Positions 58,601 through 64,000 of a stretch of 64,000 bases of DNA are shown piece by piece (the stretch's first letter is position 1; each line of letters starts with the position of its first letter). The notes beneath the pieces were generated by a model. It ran no database searches, had not been told where the DNA came from, and saw nothing but the letters and a program-made list of their open reading frames with translations. The translations under genes and the position numbers were made by a program. Source of the stretch: Heliocidaris tuberculata (Eukaryota; Echinodermata; Echinoidea; Camarodonta; Echinometridae); assembly GCA_025618425.1 (NCBI GenBank), contig CM046839.1:2604831-2668830 (forward strand). Direction: 5' to 3'.

Positions 58601-60824
58601 ACTCAAACAAAGAATGTCATGATGTGAATGAAATGATTGAATACCTCATTAAATCATCGGGGTAACATTAAACCAATATCATTATGGATGTGTGAGTCAT
58701 TGTAGTATCGAACTGAAAGCTTGCCACCTATAGTCAAAGGAAATTTAACAGCAAATATCCAGAAATTATACTAGAAAATAAATCTAATATATTCAATGTG
58801 TTTGAAACTCCCTTCATGCTGCCAATATTCATTTCATAATTATCAATATCTACTTCCTGTAATCAATGATTTATTTCATATTATCAATACAATATACTTT
58901 TTATAATGGAAAATATAAGAAAAGTTCCAGTAGAAGGATTGTTGTTTTAGTTAGTTAAAGAATAAGATTTCTTTTTTTTTTCTACGTCTGTTTGACAAAT
59001 TTATAGACGAAGAATGACAAGAGACTGCAAGTTTTGGTATATGGGAAATGTCTCAGTAGAAGTTTTTTTTTTTTTAATATATATTTCTTTTATTATCCTG
59101 TATGATAGATTTTTTGCTATGGTGCCAAAAAAAAAAAAAAGAAGGAAAATAGAAGGCATACACTTCAATGATTTTATTGGCAACGTCCTGCTTCTATTTC
59201 GTATTCAATAAAGGCTGTCACATTAATTTCTCTTCGAAGAGGTTTTTGCGCTCAGAACATGTAGAAGGAACGCATGAACTTCCCGGAGGTTTATTCTAAT
59301 AAAAATCATGCACCAACAGACAAATCATCGTATTGCATATCTAGAAATCATTATCAATTCAGAAAAAAATGTGATAGTTACACTGAGATCAAAATGCCAA
59401 GATAAGCCTGGGAAAAAAGAATACATAAAATTTCAAATGATAATAAGAAAGGCCCATTCCTTCGCGTTGAAGGGTTTGATGGCGCTTCAATTTTTACAAT
59501 CATAATACGTCACGCACATGACACAGGCGAATATTTTTCTTTATAAAAAAGAGTCAACAACAACAACAAAACAATAAACAAACAAAGAAAAAGATGCAGT
59601 TCCACCGTCATTTCTTAATCAGTAAACTTTCTTTTTGTTCCACATGGAGCGAGTAACAGAACATTTATGCCTCATTGTATAGTTATGTAATAAATCAGTT
59701 TGAAATAAGTCGACAACCCCATACCAGAGAGTGAATATGCCCAAATAAAAAATAAAACGGTACTTCCAATGATGATTTACCTTCACTGCAATATACTATA
59801 TTATGTAAGGATTATAATCATTCAGTATGTGGGATTTGCCTTCAACAAATTGCACCATGACAACAACAAAAAAGTCTTGTCATCAAGATACACAACAGAG
59901 GAGATTGTTGATGTCCTTGTACACGCAGGTCCTATTCACAATTGAGAAAGCAGAATATGAAAGGAAAACACTGAGATATCTGTCCTGCATGTCGTCAACA
60001 ATAGACTGATATTCCATGTCGTCCCTGACTCATTAATGCGGGCGGACTGGAATAACCACGAATTTGTTTTCTTTCTCTATATAATTTACGATTGATGCTA
60101 TTCTCGAATACAGAGGTCGTTCAATAGTTTGTTGTTAATGGACACTGGTCATAAAATACAGAAGTAGTCAACTTTGGTGTTCAGCTTTTAAGGTTAAGCG
60201 GATATACAGAAATAGTTTTGCATATTTTGTTTCTCCCTACATTTCGACTGTCATTCAGTGGCCTAATAGTTATGATAACAATTAAAAAAAAAAGAATATC
60301 AGTTTCAAACATTAAAGAAACCCAAAATAATCGGAAGAAAAGCACAATAAAACGCAACGAGAAAACATACAACAAACATTCAGTCCTATAGAAAAAAACA
60401 AAAAAACAAAAACAAAAACAAAACGAAACAAAACCCAAAAACCGACAGAAGTAAAAAGAAGCATATTTACCGCTGTTTCATACACAAAGGTGACAAAGTA
60501 TAGGTGACAAAGTATAGGTGAAATAATTTTTATTCCAAAGAAATTTGGCAGATTAAGAGATACAGCATCAAATGTAACATTCAATTCAGTATTATCAATT
60601 AAATAATTCAAATAGTGCAATTTTTCAGGGGTAAACCAGAACTTTATAAACAAAAACAAACAAATAATAATAATCTAATGAATGTAATATATTAAACTGG
60701 ACTGCATTTTTAAAGAGAACTGTGTATTTTTGTTCTTGTAATCTTAGACTGTGCTTTTGTTCCATTTGTATGTCATTGCTTGTTTTTTATGTACATTATT
60801 ATGAAATATCTTATATTTATTTAT
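55606..60824. other. Intergenic, about 5.2 kb
   Basis: No exon is recognised. A T run lies near 56128-56147, and G homopolymers at 56611-56622 and 58356-58374. The 98-codon frame at 58141-58437 includes the G run and matches no family I know. Confidence 0.5.
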
Positions 60825-60900
60825 CGTCGGTTGAGAGCCAGAAGGGTGCTAACTCTGTGTTAAAGACATGAAGTAACGCCCTTCTGGCTCCAAACAGACG
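60825..60900. mobile_element. 76-bp hairpin mini-element, copy 2
   Basis: It begins CGTCGGTTGAGAGCCAGAAG and ends TTCTGGCTCCAAACAGACG; the arms pair over about 30 bases. Its length is identical to that of the copy at 13864, with the same AGAAGGG...CCCTTCT core. Confidence 0.7.
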
Positions 60901-62924
60901 TTATGTTCTTAAGTTATCTGTAGATGTTAGTTTATGATATGTTGATGTTTTACTATATAATTGTGAGACCATGAAAGGAATTTTATGCCTGTTCAGTTGT
61001 GCATGACAATAAATTCAATTCAATGCAATTCAATTTATTTCATACATTACACAATTTGAAGGCGATTTGATGTTGTGATTATAATGTTATCATTTGCAGT
61101 TCGAGGAAAATAAGCGGATTAATTTCATAAATACCCAAACTCAACCTACGATGATACCTTGAGAAAATAATGAAGTTCATTATTGTTCTATGATTAGAAA
61201 AGCAATGAACCATATAAGTGCTTCTATTATAACCATTATAAGATTAGTCTCTATTGTGCGCAAAAGTGATTTTTCGTTTCAACTCGAAACAATGGAAATA
61301 TGAATAGTAAAACACACCCTTTTAGCAATTTAAAGAAAGTCTATCATCAAGGAAGCACCTTTTCGTTATTACAAGGTTTGAAAAGAAGTGCTGTACAAAT
61401 AAATATACATGTGATCTTTATTTCTATGCGTCCGTATAATAACATTACATGCTTTTGGTCAGAAAGTTAAAGGAGAAATTATGTTATTTAAGTGCGTTAA
61501 CAAAACGAACTAATACAAAATTGTCATAATTTTTATTAGGCCTATCTACAAAATTAGCTTTCCAAAAAACAAACAAACAAACAAATATCACTTGCTGATT
61601 TCTTTTCTCGGTATCGTGTCATTTATAAAGTTTCGAATGATTTCCCGTCGCAACCCCCCCCCCCCCCAAAGTACCCTTTCAAAACTGTTTTGGTCTAAAT
61701 CTGTATTATGTTACATGCGCTTGTATGTATTTTGTCTCCATATAATCTCACCTTAGCTTACCATGCGGTACAATGTTCCCTTCCCGTCAGGTGTTCTACA
61801 ACCAATCGATGTTTCTGATGTTCTACTACTAATGACTACCAGGTTAATCGATGCTTATGACCTTAACAATAAGCTGATTAACAGAACCTTTTTCAAAATG
61901 TGTCTTTGTGTTATCTAGAATGTCAATGTGAGAAGAATGTTCATCAGTTCGATTAAAGATAGCTTTATTTTAATGATTTACTAATCAATTCATATCAATG
62001 AGTTAAGAGAATTAACTCACAGTTAGCGAATCTTTGAACATGAAACTGTTTCTCCTTTTGGTGTATCTTTTTACCCTTCTCTGAATACAGAATTTAATTC
62101 TAATCTTTCAACGGCGCAGTGAGGTCAAGTGATTAATTTCCTCTTTTCCTTGAACTTCTTCTATAAACCGTTTTACCTTTTTCTTATCGTGAAGGAGAGT
62201 ATAATCCACATCGATTGGTTCCTAACGTGATGTCATCATCAGGAGGAACGACACGGTAATAAGACGACACTAAATAGTTTGCTAACCCCATATCCCACCC
62301 TTGGAGATCCCTTTAAGCTTGGTATTCATGTCCCGGGCGTTACTTCTTCTTGAAGAATAGAAAGTTGGTCTGAAAAGCATTGTTAATCATTGGGCGAGCA
62401 AACACAATGGAAGGCACAAAGCAGTATGAAGACGGTTGACTACGATTTTGTCCCCATGCCCAGTGTGCGTTCATTCGAATCCGTTTCCTTTTATGTGCAT
62501 CCGAAAGATTCACAAGACGAGTTGACGTAATAATACAACTCTACCGACAAAACTCACGGGAAACCACCACAGTTTTGCTCTTTAGGCGAAACAAGACTAT
62601 AGTTTTGAAACTCAGATTTCCTACTTGTAACGCACACCTGGCTGTGGAAAGCATTTGGAAAAGGATATGTGATCGACTGGCGGGGTAAAAGCGCCAGTTA
62701 TCGGAGAAGACCCACTTGTTATTATGCGAAGCATTAGTCATCTGCCGACCACACCTAACTCTATTTAGAAACCGATCTACATTGCCTTGTGTATACAAAC
62801 TCGAACACACACACACTCGTTCGTTCATTTCTCGTTTCATTTCTCATCGCGCTGTTTCAGGAGAGAGGACCATTTTCGCGGAGAGACGTTTTGAAGGAAA
62901 ACTGGTTCTTTTTTAACTGACAGC
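60901..62924. other. Intergenic, then 5' flank of the Reeler gene
   Basis: A C homopolymer lies at 61653-61667. Sequence near 62215 includes a CCAAT-like 'gattggt' and 'tgatgtcatc'. I cannot place a transcription start, but a short 5' leader before 62925 is expected. No other gene is seen. Confidence 0.45.
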
Positions 62925-63147
62925 ATGATGGAATATCATAAATGCATACTATCTTTGAGAACTATCATCTCTGCCTTTATTTATCTTGCCTTATCCGCAA
63001 AACAAGCCCAGTCTTGGCCTAGTGGAGCACCTGTTGATGCTTGTACCACGTTAACACCAGGGCATGGATACACCTCTCAAACTTCTACCAGTCCCTTTTC
63101 TATTACCCCTCAATTTCGGAATTACGGACCGAGTACTTCGATGCAAG
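62925..63147 (+). CDS. First coding exon of a Reeler-domain secreted or membrane protein
   Basis: Seventy-four codons plus one base, ending TGCAAG|GTGAGT (phase 1). Two ATGs stand in tandem; the first (62925) is used here. Residues about 10-30 are a signal peptide (TIISAFIYLALSAKQAQS). The mature start WPSGAPVDAC, then LTPGHGYTSQTSTSPFSITP, matches the opening of Reeler domains: P-x-GAP-x-x-AC, PGHG, QT, SPF. Reeler domains occur in reelin, F-spondin, ferric-chelate reductase 1 (FRRS1/SDR2) and insect Hdd11-type defence proteins. Which type this is depends on exons beyond the window; the spacing looks most like the FRRS1/Hdd11 group. The remaining Reeler strands are not found before 64000. 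Confidence 0.75.
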
Positions 63148-64000
63148 GTGAGTGTCATTCAGTAAATCACCTGTAGTTGGGATTTCTGACATACCTGGCA
63201 TTGTTCTACACTTAGTCATGCTTATGTGGTTTACCATGCACATGTAATGTACATGCAGGATTTACTTCTGTTTGGAAACTAAAATAGCGGGAGGGGGAGG
63301 CGAAGTATCTGGTATGTGATTCATCCATGTAGTACACCTGTTCACTGCTAATGTTACTTCGTTATTACATTAACTTGTTAATGCATGTGTTTTCATTCTT
63401 TCTTTACAGAAATATGTGGGCCAACCAGTTTACCACTCAAAATATACAATGCTATGTGGCAGTGGCGGATCTACATAGGGGGATAACCGGCCCGTGCCCC
63501 CACTTTTGAAACCCAACTGGCATACATGTACCTTAAGTACACAATGAAAAAAATTTGCCCCCTTAATTGTGTACTTTTCCGGCTCTGTGCCCCCTCTTTT
63601 ACAAAATCCTGGATCCGCCCCTGCTATGTGGTAAATTTGCCTAACGCTTATCATAAATGATGCAAAGTTGAGATGGAGATACGCTTTTTCCAAAATACAT
63701 GGAAGTGCGGCAGTTGTGTATATTTTGCAATTAGCCGCCGTACTTTGTCAACTGTATAAGGCCCTACATGGATGTCATTTTACTTTAACAGTAAAGGAAA
63801 TATTTCACTTACTTTTTTTCTTTTTCTAACTCTTCATCATGTTCATGTAGGCATTTTCATGTCTTCACAATGTAAAATTAAGTTATATTTTCGGCTTTGA
63901 ATGCAATATCTTAGTCGTTCACTGTCATCATCTTCAGTGTTCAAGAAGGGTAAATCCAACTGCATTTGGCAAGTTTATTCAATATACTTATGATACTTCC
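63148..64000 (+). other. First intron of the Reeler gene (continues past the window)
   Basis: It begins GTGAGT and contains an intact hAT-type MITE. A splice-acceptor-like 'tctttctttacag' ends at 63410, but the frame after it does not continue the Reeler fold. Confidence 0.6.
63460..63623. mobile_element. Intact 164-bp hAT-type MITE
   Basis: Termini CAGTGGCGGATC and GATCCGCCCCTG match at 11 of 12 bases as inverted repeats. The octamer CTATGTGG flanks both sides exactly (63452-63459, 63624-63631), the hAT target-duplication size. The interior shares blocks with the eroded copy at 16985-17185. Confidence 0.9.

Noticed and set aside
63411..63482. Second coding exon of the Reeler gene
   Set aside because: The acceptor looks good and the phase fits, but the translation (EICGPTSLPLK...) does not continue the Reeler pattern and hits a stop inside the hAT element.

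Overview
This is an A+T-rich animal nuclear window with spliced genes, long introns, many inverted-repeat DNA transposons, tRNA-derived SINEs, a LINE relic, microsatellites and a 500-base assembly gap. The mix of repeats and the protein families suggest an invertebrate deuterostome, most likely an echinoderm such as a sea urchin. The species is an inference, because no marker gene settles it.

Layout. Positions 1-46071 hold no exon I can support. This stretch is a repeat landscape: hAT-type elements with 8-bp target duplications (384-1148, 44593-44829; decayed at 1974-2117 and 27229-27749), several long inverted-repeat (foldback) elements (6063-6859, 16185-16908, 19566-20054, 39325-40182), MITEs (24306-24434, 26607-26928, 39453-39779), a tRNA-like gene inside an inverted-repeat element (32242-32504), SINEs, and a 5'-truncated CR1/L2-like LINE (34917-35600). 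An assembly gap lies at 28444-28943.

Positions 46072-52411 carry seven coding exons on the + strand for a synaptotagmin of the Syt4/Syt11 subfamily: membrane anchor, linker, C2A and C2B, ending in the stop at 52409-52411. All junctions keep frame with GT-AG introns, and the exons encode 424 residues. Only the very short N-terminal coding exon is missing. A likely 3' UTR of about 2.8 kb follows, containing a degenerate repeat of about 150 bp and ending near a poly(A) signal at 55191.

Positions 55200-62900 are intergenic with a few repeats. At 62925-63147 a first coding exon starts on the + strand. It encodes a signal peptide and the beginning of a Reeler domain; the rest of that gene lies beyond the window. 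A young hAT element with perfect 8-bp target duplications sits in its first intron (63460-63623).

The two genes have no obvious functional link: one encodes a vesicle protein of regulated secretion, the other a secreted or membrane Reeler protein. The most distinctive content is the mobile DNA: a tRNA gene in the centre of an inverted-repeat element, a nested insertion whose empty site is preserved in the opposite arm, and a SINE whose 3' tail matches the LINE fragment in the same window.
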